Positions 8,753-19,281 of a stretch of 64,000 bases of DNA are shown here, piece by piece. The position numbers and the translations under genes were made by a program. The notes beneath the pieces are model-generated. The model was given only the letters and a program-made list of their open reading frames with translations. It was not told the origin of the DNA and did not search any database. The stretch comes from Brumimicrobium salinarum (GTDB taxonomy: Bacteria > Bacteroidota > Bacteroidia > Flavobacteriales_D > Crocinitomicaceae): the NCBI RefSeq assembly GCF_002844555.1, contig NZ_PJNI01000003.1, positions 124,001 through 188,000 on the forward strand, in the 5' to 3' direction. How positions within the stretch are numbered: the stretch's first letter is position 1; each line of letters opens with the position of its first letter.

Positions 8753-9679
8753 ATGAGATTAAAAGAAGCTAAAACACTTGAACAATTGGCAACCCTTCTA
8801 AAATGTGACTATGTTGGAGAAGCACTTCATAAAATCACAGGTTTAAATGAAATCCATCGTGTTGAAGCAGGCGATTTAGTCTTTGTGGATCATCCGAAGT
8901 ATTATGACAAAGCACTAAACAGCAAGGCGACGACCATTCTAATAGATAAAAAAGTGGAATGTCCAGCAGGAAAAGGATTACTCATTAGCGAAAATCCTTT
9001 TGATGATTTCAATAAACTAACTAAATTATACAAACCAACAACATTCTTAACCCAAGCCATTGGAGAAAACACAACAATTGATTCTTCTGCTCGTATTTTC
9101 CCAAATGTAACGATTGGTAACAATGTAAAAATCGGTAAAAATGCTGTGATTTATCCGGGTGTGGTAATAATGGATGATACAGTTATTGAAAATAATGTTT
9201 TAATTGGCGCTAATACAGTAATAGGGCAGCATGCATTTTATTATAAGAAGAAAGATTATGGCTACGAAAGATTACATAGTAGCGGAAAGGTTCTCATTAA
9301 AAACAATGTTGAAATTGGTGCTTTATGTACCATCGACGCAGGTGTAACGGCAACTACAATTATTGGTGAAGGAACAAAAATAGATAATCAAGTTCAGATT
9401 GGACACGACACAATTATCGGAAAGAATTGTTTATTTGCAGCAAATGTGGGAATTGCTGGATGTGTGGATATCAAAGACAACGTAACAATGTGGGGGCAAG
9501 TTGGTTGTGCAAGTGATGTTGTAATTGGAGAAAATGTTGTTGTATTAGCCAAATCTGGAATTTCAAAGAGTTTAGCAGCTAATAAAACTTATTTTGGTAG
9601 TCCAGCTAAAGACATCAGACTAGTTTACAGAGAGATGGCAGCACTAAGAAAATTGCCCGAGGTATTAGAAAGTTTATAA
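8753..9679 (+). CDS. lpxD: LpxD-type UDP-3-O-acylglucosamine N-acyltransferase
   Basis: The product is 308 residues, close to the LpxD length. Residues 1-95 resemble the uridine-binding LpxD domain; residues about 100-265 are hexapeptide-repeat left-handed beta helix. The acyl-transfer histidine is seen as His218 in QIGHDTIIG, within the LpxD-like DNQVQIGHD...FAANVGIAG run. LpxD adds the second hydroxyacyl chain to the lipid A precursor. Bacteroidota often carry a second LpxD-like copy, and here the neighbours are not lpxC/fabZ/lpxA, so this could be the paralogue with a different sugar substrate. Its TAA overlaps the ATG of the SpoIIE phosphatase. Confidence 0.75.
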   Translation: MRLKEAKTLEQLATLLKCDYVGEALHKITGLNEIHRVEAGDLVFVDHPKYYDKALNSKATTILIDKKVECPAGKGLLISENPFDDFNKLTKLYKPTTFLTQAIGENTTIDSSARIFPNVTIGNNVKIGKNAVIYPGVVIMDDTVIENNVLIGANTVIGQHAFYYKKKDYGYERLHSSGKVLIKNNVEIGALCTIDAGVTATTIIGEGTKIDNQVQIGHDTIIGKNCLFAANVGIAGCVDIKDNVTMWGQVGCASDVVIGENVVVLAKSGISKSLAANKTYFGSPAKDIRLVYREMAALRKLPEVLESL

Positions 9680-10920
9680 TGGCACAATACGCTATAAATC
9701 AAGAATTGATAAAACAATTGAAGTTCAAAGAATTTGAGCTTAACGCCATTCTTGAATTAACCAAAGAAATTAACACCAATCAATCAGCAGATCACTTAAT
9801 TGATGTGTATGCCTTTGTACTTAAAGAGCGTTTACGCTTAGACCGTTTTGTTTTGTATAATAAACAAAAAGACTGGAGTATTATCCTTAAATCTGGTATA
9901 AAGGGAAACATCAGAAACATTTCTATTGAAGAGCATTTATCAAAATTTAAAAAGATTACCTTAATAGAGTCATCTAGTAGCGAGGAACTTAGTCAGTTTG
10001 ACGTTTGCATTCCCGTTTTTCATCAAGGAAATGCCATCGCATACTTACTCCTAAAGGAAAACCATCAAGTATCCTATAATTTTGTTCCATCTAGTTCTAT
10101 TACAGAATTATCATTTATTCAAACGCTAACCAACCTCATCGTTATGGCGATTGAAAACAAACGAATGAATCAACAGCGCGTCGTTCAAGAGCGCATTAAT
10201 AAAGAGTTGGAAGTTGCATCAGAAATGCAAAAGATGCTATTCCCAAAAGACCTTCCTTCTGATAAAAGATTGGATCTTGCAGCTACATATACCGCTCGAC
10301 ACGAAGTAGGTGGTGATTATTACGATTTTATTCCAATAAAAAAAGATGAATTTATTGTTTGTATTGCCGATGTTTCGGGAAAAGGAATCGGAGCTGCTAT
10401 GTTAATGGCGAATTTTCAAGGAGCGATAAAAACTTTGCTTAGTTATGAGCATTATGATTTGGAGTACCTTATTCATCAACTCAACGACAAAGTGATGCAT
10501 GCTGCGCAAGGAGAAAAATTTATCACTTTCTTTATTGGACATTACCATACTAAAAGCAGGACTTTAAAATATATAAATGCAGGTCACAATCATCCGATTT
10601 TGACGAATGGAAAAAAAGCTACTTTTCTAGACAGAGGTTCCACAGGTTTAGGCATGTTTGATCAAATTCCATTTATAGAGCCAGGTGAAGTTAAAATATC
10701 TTCAAACTCTACCTTAGTTTTATATACTGATGGAGTTGTAGAATTACAAAACACGCGGGGTGAATATTTTGAAACAGATCGTTTGATTAAGATCATCCAT
10801 AGTTTCTATCCTTTAAAAATGGAAGACTTGAATAACATAATCTTCTCTAAGTTAGATGAGTTTAGAGGAAAAGAAGAACTCGTTGATGACACGGCGATCT
10901 TTAGTTGCCGATTTTTTTAA
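9679..10920 (+). CDS. GAF-like/SpoIIE-type PP2C serine phosphatase (RsbU-like)
   Basis: The product is 413 residues. The N-terminal half (about 15-165) looks like a degenerate GAF sensor domain. A helical linker leads into a SpoIIE-type PPM phosphatase, with metal-binding acidic motifs VGGDYYDF, ADVSGKG, YTDGVVEL and VDDTAIF. Such enzymes dephosphorylate anti-sigma-factor antagonists in partner-switching systems or act as response phosphatases. No anti-sigma kinase or STAS-domain gene is adjacent, so the target is unknown. The start overlaps the lpxD-type stop by one base (TAATG), indicating coupled translation. Confidence 0.85.
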   Translation: MAQYAINQELIKQLKFKEFELNAILELTKEINTNQSADHLIDVYAFVLKERLRLDRFVLYNKQKDWSIILKSGIKGNIRNISIEEHLSKFKKITLIESSSSEELSQFDVCIPVFHQGNAIAYLLLKENHQVSYNFVPSSSITELSFIQTLTNLIVMAIENKRMNQQRVVQERINKELEVASEMQKMLFPKDLPSDKRLDLAATYTARHEVGGDYYDFIPIKKDEFIVCIADVSGKGIGAAMLMANFQGAIKTLLSYEHYDLEYLIHQLNDKVMHAAQGEKFITFFIGHYHTKSRTLKYINAGHNHPILTNGKKATFLDRGSTGLGMFDQIPFIEPGEVKISSNSTLVLYTDGVVELQNTRGEYFETDRLIKIIHSFYPLKMEDLNNIIFSKLDEFRGKEELVDDTAIFSCRFF

Positions 10921-10929
10921 GATTAAAAG

Positions 10930-11376
10930 TTATTTTTTATCTATATCAAAAACCGCAGTATAATTTGATGGAACTTTAGAAGTTAATACCCAATTACTAA
11001 TCGTTGTAGTGTTTGAACAAGTTGAACATTCCGTAATTTGAATACTATAGGTAACCACTTCATTTTTTGCATCCATTGAAACATTCCTGTCATAACCTGA
11101 ACTACAGGAAGATGAAGTAACTAAGGAAAACACAGAGTATTTTGAATAGTCAACAGGAGTATAAGATTGACCTCCGTTCAAACTCATCTCTATTTGTTGG
11201 TCTGGATAATCAGCGGCAGAAGCTACAAACAGTCCACCTTGCGGTGCATTTCCAATTACACGAACGATGGCGTCCTTTATAATCAAACCTGATTCGCTAT
11301 TTGAAGGATCACATTTTTTACAAGAAGTAGTAAACGTAACGAGTACAATAACAAAAAAATAAATTAGCTTCTTCAT
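10930..11376 (-). CDS. Hypothetical lipoprotein
   Basis: The product is 148 residues from the ATG at 11376; the longer frame begins with TTG and is less likely. A signal peptide ends in a lipobox at TTSC (Cys19 from this start), followed by KKCDPSN. The rest is beta-rich with a Ser/Cys-rich segment (SSSCSSGYD) and a CSTC motif near the C-terminus. I recognise no domain. It lies between the convergent phosphatase gene (9 bases away) and lptB upstream on the same strand (27 bases), so it may be at the end of the lptB transcript. Confidence 0.6.
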   Translation of the reverse strand: MKKLIYFFVIVLVTFTTSCKKCDPSNSESGLIIKDAIVRVIGNAPQGGLFVASAADYPDQQIEMSLNGGQSYTPVDYSKYSVFSLVTSSSCSSGYDRNVSMDAKNEVVTYSIQITECSTCSNTTTISNWVLTSKVPSNYTAVFDIDKK

Positions 11377-11403
11377 AACTCTTTTCAATATTTATATAAA
11401 TAA

Positions 11404-12135
11404 CTATGTTTTTTTTCTAAGTTCAAAATTTTGACCCAAATAAACCTTCCTAACTTGCTCATCTGCTGCCAATTCCTCAGCAGTTCCAGCTTTTAGTATA
11501 CTACCCTCAAAAAGTAAATACGCACGATCGGTAATCGACAATGTTTCTTGCACATTGTGGTCTGTAATTAAAATCCCAATATTTCTCTTTTTCAAATCCG
11601 CTACAATAGACTGAATATCTTCAACAGCAATAGGATCAACCCCTGCAAAAGGCTCATCTAACAAAACAAATTTTGGATCGGTTGCCAAAGCCCTAGCAAT
11701 TTCAGTTCTTCTTTTTTCACCACCAGAAAGCGCAGAGCCTTTGTTTTTTCTAACGTGATTTAACCCAAACTCACTAATAAGTTTTTCTAATTTATTTTTT
11801 CGTTCTGTTTTATTCAGCTTTGTCATCTCCAATATCGCCATGATATTGTCTTCAACGCTTAATTTCCGAAAAACTGACACCTCCTGTGGAAGATATCCTA
11901 CTCCCAATTGAGACCTTCTATACATCGGTAATTTAGTAATGTTTTCATGATCTAAATGGACAGTCCCATCATCAGGTGTAACCAATCCTACTATCATGTA
12001 AAAAGAAGTGGTTTTCCCTGCACCGTTTGGACCCAACAAACCTACTATTTCACCTTGGTTGACTTCAATAGAGATACCTTTAACCACCTTTCGGTTTCGG
12101 TATGACTTGGTAATATTTTTAGTAAATAGCTTCAT
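11404..12135 (-). CDS. lptB: LPS export ABC transporter ATP-binding protein LptB
   Basis: The product is 243 residues, typical for LptB. It has Walker [10 protein letters not shown], the Q-loop region [19 protein letters not shown] signature [15 protein letters not shown] (the LSGGERRR-like form that marks LptB), Walker [14 protein letters not shown] and the H-loop ITDHNV. LptB powers extraction of lipopolysaccharide from the inner membrane with LptFG, which are not in this window. It lies downstream of the DUF5686 gene on the same strand, with a 68-base gap. Confidence 0.93.
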   Translation of the reverse strand: MKLFTKNITKSYRNRKVVKGISIEVNQGEIVGLLGPNGAGKTTSFYMIVGLVTPDDGTVHLDHENITKLPMYRRSQLGVGYLPQEVSVFRKLSVEDNIMAILEMTKLNKTERKNKLEKLISEFGLNHVRKNKGSALSGGEKRRTEIARALATDPKFVLLDEPFAGVDPIAVEDIQSIVADLKKRNIGILITDHNVQETLSITDRAYLLFEGSILKAGTAEELAADEQVRKVYLGQNFELRKKT

Positions 12136-12203
12136 TTCTTAAAAGGTCTACTAAATTAATATAAAGAAATAACATCTTTGTCTTTTCATTAGGAAAAACT
12201 TCT

Positions 12204-14654
12204 TTAAAAACGAATCGTAAATTTCGCACGAATTCCCACAGGAGCATCCCCTTCACGCAGGTGAGTCATTCTCCATACAGCATCTACACGAAAAACCTTA
12301 AAGATATTCTCTATTCCGATTGCACTTTCAACATAAGGTGTATTACCAAAAGGAATGGTATTATCAGGGATCATCATTACCGTTTTTTGCTTGTCAGAAA
12401 GTTCTCCCCAAACAGACTTTGCTGATGCCACCAAACGCCATTTCAACTTTCTAACTAAAGGAATACGATCGAAAAACAATCCATTAAAGTGATGTTCTGC
12501 TGTTGCTCCGACATAACGATCAGAAATAAACTCAAAGTAATCCATTCGGTTATGTGCCGCAGATTGAAACCAATAGGTTTGTGATCCTTCATGGATTTGC
12601 AACAATGGGTATGCTGCTTGACCAAAATAAATTCCACCATAAACTTCATAAAACAGTTTACCAAAAACACCTAATTTGGGGCTGTGCTTCATTTTTAATT
12701 CAAGTTTTTGATATTCATAATCGGAACCAAGTATTCCTTTTATACCTAACACACCTTCAAGACTGAAGATTGGATATTTGGAACCTATAGAAATACGATC
12801 AAAAGTTCCCGAAATAAACTCTTCATTTTTCGCGTATCTGATTTTTAAAGAAGTTTCGAACGTACTAATATCATTAATGTGGTGATAACTTATTGATGAA
12901 GTTGGAACACGAAATTGAGTTGCCCCCAAGGCTGTTAAATTTTTCCATTGTCCACCTACGGTAAAAATAAAGGACTTTCCTATGTCTTTTTCTAGTCGAA
13001 CGCCAAATTTCTCTACCAATGTTAACTGTGTTAATGGGCGTGTTCTCAATAAAGACCCAAATGCTGCATCGATATCTTCGGCATTATCTCCTAACCCCAA
13101 CTGTTTTACATCATAATCGTAAAAAAGATTCAACATCCCTCTTTTTTTCGGAGTAATATTATAGCGTATTCCTCCTCCGTATTTGAAATTTTGGTCTAAA
13201 TAACCATACGCAACTTTACCAGACAATTCTATTCTCTCACTAAAATCGTTAGAAGTCCTCAACTGTATCTGATTTCTAAAACCTTCAACAGTATTGTAAC
13301 TAATTAAGCTTTTTATATTTCCTAACTCTACTTTTCCGAGCGGATAAAACCCAGTAGTGGCTAAAAAAGTCAAGTTTTTAAAGGCTTTAAATAATGGAAC
13401 TTCGTTTAGAGAGTCGATCATAACATCAATATCCTCCTCTTGTTTATTTAAAGGAACATGTCTATGCTTTTTCCAATACGCCTCATCTCTATCCTCTGCA
13501 CCATCTTCAATGACGACATTCTCACTGGTTTTATAAAAATCAACTGGATGTGGTTTATTGATAACAAAATCTTTTCTTGTTGTTAGTTTTCGTCCATAAA
13601 AACCGAGAAGTTTAGATTTTTCGTACACTTTTAAGTCCACTATCAATCGATCGTAGGTAAGCATCCAGACTTCGTCTTCTACTTGGTTGAACATTTGCTC
13701 TAAATAAAAACCGTTTACATAGTTGATATTTGCATCATCAGCTACGGAGGCTGTCCATTGTTTAACCGCATAAGTTGTATCATGAATCCACATTTCCCCT
13801 TCGAAAGTAAGGTCTCCTTTTCTCTTCGGTTTGAATGTTAATTGATAACACCATTGGTTATCAATAAACATACTATCTGTTAATCTAAATCGATAATAGC
13901 CCATTGCAAAATTGGCGATTGGACTGATAAAAGATTTGTCGAAAATACCGATATAGTTATCATAAACATTGATATCTTGATACATTTCACCTAAAAACTG
14001 ATTTACTTCAAGATTCTCCACCCCAGTTATACGTGAAGCTTTTACGACCTCTTTTTTCTTTTTAGGATTAGTTCTGTAATAATATTCTGACAAAGATTCG
14101 GTGAGAATAAGTGGTAAATACTGCCCTCCATTCATGGTGTCTAAATACTCCATCACGACATCTAAGTTTTGGACGATCTTACGGTCTGAAAATTTATCTC
14201 CTATATTATTGAGGTCTAACTGTATTTTGTTGTAAGATTCATACTCATAAGATGTTAGTTTTGCTTTATTATTGATGTTTTTATTTCTAACTACGCGACG
14301 GTGTAAAATCGTAGACGGTTTTTCATCAGGTGCACGAATAACAACCTCTTCTGTTATTTGCGTAACTGGCCCTAATTGAAAGTTAATTTCCTGTGTTTTA
14401 TCTTTTACTACTGCCACAGTTTGTGACGCAAAACCAGAAGCTCTAACAGTTAATGAATCTGTTGCATAATAAGATGAAAGCATAAATTTTCCATCGAGGT
14501 CCGTTTCCGTTCCAATTTTTGAATCCTTAAAAAACACACTTGCAAACGGCACAGGCTCTCCTGTTTCTTTTTCAGTTACGAGACCTGAAACACCTGTTTT
14601 TTGAGCGTATATATTTATGTGGACTAAAAGTAATATAAGTAGGCTCCATCTCAT
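12204..14654 (-). CDS. Outer-membrane protein with carboxypeptidase-regulatory-like domain and DUF5686
   Basis: The 816 residues start with a signal peptide ending near NIYAQ18. Residues about 20-105 form a CarboxypepD_reg-like beta sandwich (GVSGLVTEKETGEPVPFASVFF), as in SusC/TonB-dependent proteins. The rest is DUF5686 with the features of a large beta barrel, alternating amphipathic strands and a C-terminal aromatic residue (RAKFTIRF). There is no TonB box or plug domain. Members are widespread in Bacteroidota; the function is not established. It sits upstream of lptB on the same strand. Confidence 0.85.
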   Translation of the reverse strand: MRWSLLILLLVHINIYAQKTGVSGLVTEKETGEPVPFASVFFKDSKIGTETDLDGKFMLSSYYATDSLTVRASGFASQTVAVVKDKTQEINFQLGPVTQITEEVVIRAPDEKPSTILHRRVVRNKNINNKAKLTSYEYESYNKIQLDLNNIGDKFSDRKIVQNLDVVMEYLDTMNGGQYLPLILTESLSEYYYRTNPKKKKEVVKASRITGVENLEVNQFLGEMYQDINVYDNYIGIFDKSFISPIANFAMGYYRFRLTDSMFIDNQWCYQLTFKPKRKGDLTFEGEMWIHDTTYAVKQWTASVADDANINYVNGFYLEQMFNQVEDEVWMLTYDRLIVDLKVYEKSKLLGFYGRKLTTRKDFVINKPHPVDFYKTSENVVIEDGAEDRDEAYWKKHRHVPLNKQEEDIDVMIDSLNEVPLFKAFKNLTFLATTGFYPLGKVELGNIKSLISYNTVEGFRNQIQLRTSNDFSERIELSGKVAYGYLDQNFKYGGGIRYNITPKKRGMLNLFYDYDVKQLGLGDNAEDIDAAFGSLLRTRPLTQLTLVEKFGVRLEKDIGKSFIFTVGGQWKNLTALGATQFRVPTSSISYHHINDISTFETSLKIRYAKNEEFISGTFDRISIGSKYPIFSLEGVLGIKGILGSDYEYQKLELKMKHSPKLGVFGKLFYEVYGGIYFGQAAYPLLQIHEGSQTYWFQSAAHNRMDYFEFISDRYVGATAEHHFNGLFFDRIPLVRKLKWRLVASAKSVWGELSDKQKTVMMIPDNTIPFGNTPYVESAIGIENIFKVFRVDAVWRMTHLREGDAPVGIRAKFTIRF

Positions 14655-14864
14655 TGACAGCTAAAATAAACAAATTCAAAAGATAAATGAGATACTAAAT
14701 AAATATATTAAATATTTTTAAGTTTTTTCTGAGGATAAAATCATTTTTGGATTTTCTCACCCGACAATTATAGCAAATTTAAACCAGGTTGTTCATCAAA
14801 AGCATTTCAGGTTAAAACGTTGTAATTTAGTTAAAGGTGACTCTTTTCTATCACTTATCAATGA

Positions 14865-15662
14865 CTAAACACGTTCTCTTTTTAATCGATTCTTTTCAAC
14901 ACGAGCGCTAATCAAAATCCCAATTTCATAAAGTATAATTATTGGAATGGAGACAATCACTTGTGATATAAAATCAGGAGGAGTGATTAAAGCCGATAAT
15001 ATAAGAACGCCTACAATTGAATGTTTCCTATATTTACGTAAAAACTCAGGGGTAAGAATACCTATTTTGGTTAAAATATATACAATAACAGGCAATAGAA
15101 AAAGTAGTCCAGTGAAAATTACACTTGAAATAATTAATGACATGAAGGAGCCAATCATCCATATATTTTCAAATTCATTAGCGAGTGAAAAGCCACCAAA
15201 GAACTGAATACATAGAGGTGCAACAACGATATATCCGAAAACAACACCTAGTAAAAATAAAATGGTTACAAAGAAGGTAATTCCATTAACCACACTTTTC
15301 TCGTTGGCCCTTAAGCCTGGTTTTACAAAAGCCCATAATTGATAAAAAACAAATGGAAATGCAACAATAAATCCGCCTACGAAAGACATTAAAAGGGCGT
15401 AGGAAAATTGAGAACCCACTTTATTAGACTGAAACTTAATGGGAATCTCTCCAATGCAAATGTTAAGGTAATCGCACATAAAACGGAAAGAAACAAAATC
15501 TGGTTTAGTCATCGCGATAAAAAGGTTTTGAATAAGCCACTCCTTAAAAAACCACATTACAACAGCAAATACTAAAATAGCAATGACCGCTTTTACGATT
15601 CTCCATCGCAACTCCTCTAGGTGTTCGAGGAATGACATTTCATTTTCTTCCTGACTTTCCAT
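14865..15662 (-). CDS. tatC: Sec-independent protein translocase TatC
   Basis: From the ATG at 15662 the product is 265 residues with six membrane helices. The N-terminal FLEHLEELRWRI motif and the later FVKPGLRANEK stretch are TatC hallmarks, forming the twin-arginine signal recognition site. The longer frame starts at a TTG inside a -7 promoter element, so it is rejected. No tatA/B gene is adjacent. The gene stands alone, with 202 bases or more of AT-rich spacer on its downstream side. Confidence 0.93.
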   Translation of the reverse strand: MESQEENEMSFLEHLEELRWRIVKAVIAILVFAVVMWFFKEWLIQNLFIAMTKPDFVSFRFMCDYLNICIGEIPIKFQSNKVGSQFSYALLMSFVGGFIVAFPFVFYQLWAFVKPGLRANEKSVVNGITFFVTILFLLGVVFGYIVVAPLCIQFFGGFSLANEFENIWMIGSFMSLIISSVIFTGLLFLLPVIVYILTKIGILTPEFLRKYRKHSIVGVLILSALITPPDFISQVIVSIPIIILYEIGILISARVEKNRLKRERV

Positions 15663-15671
15663 AATATGTTG

Positions 15672-15679
15672 CAAAAATA
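15672..15679 (-). promoter_or_regulatory. -7 promoter element for tatC
   Basis: Read on the minus strand this is TATTTTTG followed by CAACATATT and the ATG. The element ends 9 bases before the start codon, implying a leader of only about 5 bases. Confidence 0.45.
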
Positions 15680-15826
15680 CTGTATTTTCTTATGAAATCA
15701 ATTAAAAAGAATAACATTCGAAATCTTGATTAAGCTGATTCAGTAAAACAATAAAAATCTAAGGATAAAATGATATGTTACATATTCACAATTGAGTCCA
15801 TATAAAGTAACGTTCAATTATAAATA

Positions 15827-18800
15827 TTAATCTACCGATCTATAATCTAAAAGCGTGACATGTCCATGTTTTATAATAGCTATTCCTTCACCATTCCTCA
15901 TGGATAAGCGGTAAACATATACACCTTCTCTAGCTATTCGTTTTTGTCCTTTTAATTGTCCGTTCCATCCTTCGTTAGGGTTTTGCGTTTCAAAAATCAC
16001 TCTTCCATAGCGGTCATATACCTCAAAAAGATAATCCGTAACTTGATGCTGACTCGTTTCTGGTTTGAAAATAGGATTATGTCCCCCTACTGTAAAAGCA
16101 TTGGGAATAAAAACCTTTGGCTGTATAACTCCACAAACAATATTGCTATAACTTCGTTCTTCCATACCATAAGCGTTACTTGCCTCATTAGCGACTACCA
16201 GGTAACATATTTTCCCATCGTCATACGTCCCAATATTACTCACTGAATCTGTATAAGTTCTCACATTATGTGGTAATGTTGCGATTGGAGCTGTATCAAA
16301 ACTTCCATCAATAGAACGATACAAGGTGTAATTATTTATATTCCCAATAAAATCCTCATATCCTGACCACTGAAGTACATGTACTTCTCTTTCTTCGTTT
16401 GTAATAACATTTAACAAAATAGTTCTTCCTTGATTTGAATAACCTAGCGCTTGATTACACGTATCAATAACCTTAGTTCTGTAAGTATAACTGTATTTAT
16501 CTGTTTCTACATCAGCATCTATAAACTTCACTACTTCGGTATTATTGACTGGCTTTTCATCAATTTTTTCAAACGTTGAACTTCTTTGATTAAATCGTTC
16601 CAATTGAACAAAATCACCACCCTCGCCATAAGAAATATTGTGTTTTATGAGCACTTCATCTTCTCGCACTGTTGCTACACTCAAATAAGACATTTCTGGC
16701 CCTGTTTCTCCAGCAAACTCAAGCGTATCCATATTAGAGAATGCTGTTTCTCCATTTTTAGAAATGCTCTGAACTACGGCAACAATCTGATCACCAGGCT
16801 GGATATCAATGCTAATATCATTCGTATTGGTTTGTCCGCCTTGCGTCCAAGCAGATCCGTTTTTCTTAATAAATAACAGATGTTCTTCAATTTCATCAAA
16901 ACCAATATATCCAGACCACTCAAACTTAGCTAAACGCGCGCAAACATCAATAGATGACGATAAAAAGTTAGTAGTATGCGGATTAGCCTTTGCTGACGTT
17001 TGATAGGTAGGCGGAATATTTGAAGTATAACATGAATCAAAAGCAGCAATAGAATATTCGTAAGGTCCTTCACTTGGATTTTGAAAATGTGTATAACTCG
17101 TATTCGGTCTTCCCCAAACGGTATCAATCTCGACTAAATTACCATTTGGATCTGTCTGATAAACCACATATCCATAGGTGTCTTCCTGTCTATTTTCATC
17201 CCAAGAGACCGTAATATTACTATTTAAAGTATCAATATCAACTGAAGTAATCAATGGAATATCTGGAACTATTTTATCTTCAAAAACATCAGACACCTGA
17301 TTACTTGAAAAGTCGCAGTTGCTTGTTTTAAGTACGATTTGATAACCTAGAGTTTCTTGACATACAGATATTGTATCTTTATAAGTTGTGGTGCTATAGG
17401 GAACAGAATCAATTAACGTCCATGTTCCAACAGGAAATTCTCGATAAATATAAAAATCATCATGATAAGCTGTTTTCTGGCTACTGTAAGGCTGATTCCA
17501 TTGAAGAATGGCTTCCCCTGTTCCTGGATTATTTAAGTCTAAGAATATATTGCTTATTGTATCGGAAGAACTTTTGGTCAAACCATCGCAACCCGACAAG
17601 GTGTTTATGTAGAATTGTTGTTGCGATCCAACACTCGTCGTAATCGAAGTGCTATTAATATTGTTTTCAGTTTGAATAAGTCCACCATTAACCGTGTTTA
17701 TTTCATATCCATCAAATGTACCAAAAGGGTCAGTAATTGAAGTCCAATTCACAGTAGCATTGCCAGAAGCATCGGTTGTTATACAGGTGATTTCAGGCGC
17801 GGGCAATACATCTTTATTCTTCAAAGTAATCACAACCGTAGCATATCGTACCTTAGGAATAGGACAATAATCATCTTCTATTTTAAACACAAATACATAA
17901 GGTACAGTACTACGTGCACTCCCTGTTGCATCAACTAAATGATTACAGCTAGTTTGCCAATCAAACTCAAGCGTAGCATTATTTATAGCCGTTATTGAGG
18001 GATTATCTAATGTTGCGCATGGCGTAATAATACAACCATTATTAGGATCTGAAAATCCATTTCCATAAATTAATCCTGAAGGTGTTATGGTAATAGACTG
18101 TGGATTTCCGTCTTGGAGTAAATCAGTATCAGTAGCATCAATTTGAAAATTAATAGCATCTCCAGCAAAAATTTCAGTTTCAAAAGATGTTCCACCTGCA
18201 AAAGGAGGTGTCACTGTTGGTGCATTATTATTACCACTACACGAGGCAACAATAAACTGCATTTCACGCTCAACCGTGGCTATTTTCTGTCCATTTCGAT
18301 AAGCATCAACCATAACTTTTACAATAAAGTTTCCTTGTGTAAAAGACTTAAATTGAATCCGACCATTTTCATCATTTAATGTGGCTGCTTGATTATTGGC
18401 ATTTATATTGGCATCTGGTGTAGGATTGTCAAAGCTAAAGCCTGGTTCGAAAAGCACAGGTGCTGGACTTGTTGGAGGTGTATATATTCCACTAGGAAAA
18501 TAATCTAAAGGTTTCCCCCACCTAAAATGAAGCGAATCGAGGTCAGTATCTACCGCATTGGGATTATAATCGTAATCATCTCCAGTACAACTCACAAAGT
18601 AAGGCGACTGCAAAAAAGTAGGTGAATTATCAATACAACCTCCTGTCGCTCCTTGTATTGGAAACATTGAGGCTGTAAGCGTAATTCCATAAGAAGTAGG
18701 GTTTTGTATATTGGTAAGCGCACCACTTCGAGAGAAATTCTGAAAAGTAAAATGCCACCCTTCATTTGGCGGCACACCAATAATAGTGATGGGCGCACTG

Positions 18801-19150
18801 CGATAGGTTACTTTTTCAATTGCTCCAATACCATTACCTCCAGATACCCCAGTGCCGCAATCAAAAGGAGTATTTCCAGCAGCAGCTGTACAATTTGGAG
18901 AAATATCCGTTCTACTTACAAAATCAACTTGAATTGAATTCAGCGTTGGATGTCCCCAAACATCAATCGTTTCAAAATTGGCATCGACTTCAAAACCATT
19001 ACAATCTCTGTAAAATACCAATTCAAAAATGTAATCTCCGCTCCCCTGACAACTCCATGTAATCTCACCTCCCATACTATGTGTAGCATAGCTATTTGGA
19101 AGACAAAAACCGGTAATCAATAACAATAGAAAAAGAATTTTCTTAAACAT
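15827..19150 (-). CDS. Giant secreted T9SS cargo protein with fibronectin-like modules and gliding-motility C-terminal domain
   Basis: The 1107 residues have a signal peptide ending near SYA|THSMGGEITW. The N-terminal region (about 23-310) is the beta-rich module seen in large Bacteroidota surface proteins (GGEITWSC ... ELVFYRDCNG). Several fibronectin-type-III-like modules follow (for example PEITCITTDASGNATVNW, and PLITSVDIDTLNSNITVSW near residue 620). The C-terminus (VFIPNAFTVGGHNPIF ... YDRYGRVIFE ... GVYVYRLSMRNG ... KHGHVTLL) is a type B T9SS sorting domain. It is probably a surface adhesin or matrix protein; no catalytic motif is visible. It is transcribed alone. Confidence 0.85.
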   Translation of the reverse strand: MFKKILFLLLLITGFCLPNSYATHSMGGEITWSCQGSGDYIFELVFYRDCNGFEVDANFETIDVWGHPTLNSIQVDFVSRTDISPNCTAAAGNTPFDCGTGVSGGNGIGAIEKVTYRSAPITIIGVPPNEGWHFTFQNFSRSGALTNIQNPTSYGITLTASMFPIQGATGGCIDNSPTFLQSPYFVSCTGDDYDYNPNAVDTDLDSLHFRWGKPLDYFPSGIYTPPTSPAPVLFEPGFSFDNPTPDANINANNQAATLNDENGRIQFKSFTQGNFIVKVMVDAYRNGQKIATVEREMQFIVASCSGNNNAPTVTPPFAGGTSFETEIFAGDAINFQIDATDTDLLQDGNPQSITITPSGLIYGNGFSDPNNGCIITPCATLDNPSITAINNATLEFDWQTSCNHLVDATGSARSTVPYVFVFKIEDDYCPIPKVRYATVVITLKNKDVLPAPEITCITTDASGNATVNWTSITDPFGTFDGYEINTVNGGLIQTENNINSTSITTSVGSQQQFYINTLSGCDGLTKSSSDTISNIFLDLNNPGTGEAILQWNQPYSSQKTAYHDDFYIYREFPVGTWTLIDSVPYSTTTYKDTISVCQETLGYQIVLKTSNCDFSSNQVSDVFEDKIVPDIPLITSVDIDTLNSNITVSWDENRQEDTYGYVVYQTDPNGNLVEIDTVWGRPNTSYTHFQNPSEGPYEYSIAAFDSCYTSNIPPTYQTSAKANPHTTNFLSSSIDVCARLAKFEWSGYIGFDEIEEHLLFIKKNGSAWTQGGQTNTNDISIDIQPGDQIVAVVQSISKNGETAFSNMDTLEFAGETGPEMSYLSVATVREDEVLIKHNISYGEGGDFVQLERFNQRSSTFEKIDEKPVNNTEVVKFIDADVETDKYSYTYRTKVIDTCNQALGYSNQGRTILLNVITNEEREVHVLQWSGYEDFIGNINNYTLYRSIDGSFDTAPIATLPHNVRTYTDSVSNIGTYDDGKICYLVVANEASNAYGMEERSYSNIVCGVIQPKVFIPNAFTVGGHNPIFKPETSQHQVTDYLFEVYDRYGRVIFETQNPNEGWNGQLKGQKRIAREGVYVYRLSMRNGEGIAIIKHGHVTLLDYRSVD

Positions 19151-19281
19151 GAAGTATAAACGTAATTTATGTGCTAATAGTATAACGTAAAAATAAGTAT
19201 TTCGTTGCCCAATAGATATATTTTGTATTTGTTTTTTTACAATTGCTTTAACTCGAGTTATTAACTTCGTTTCGAGGCTCT

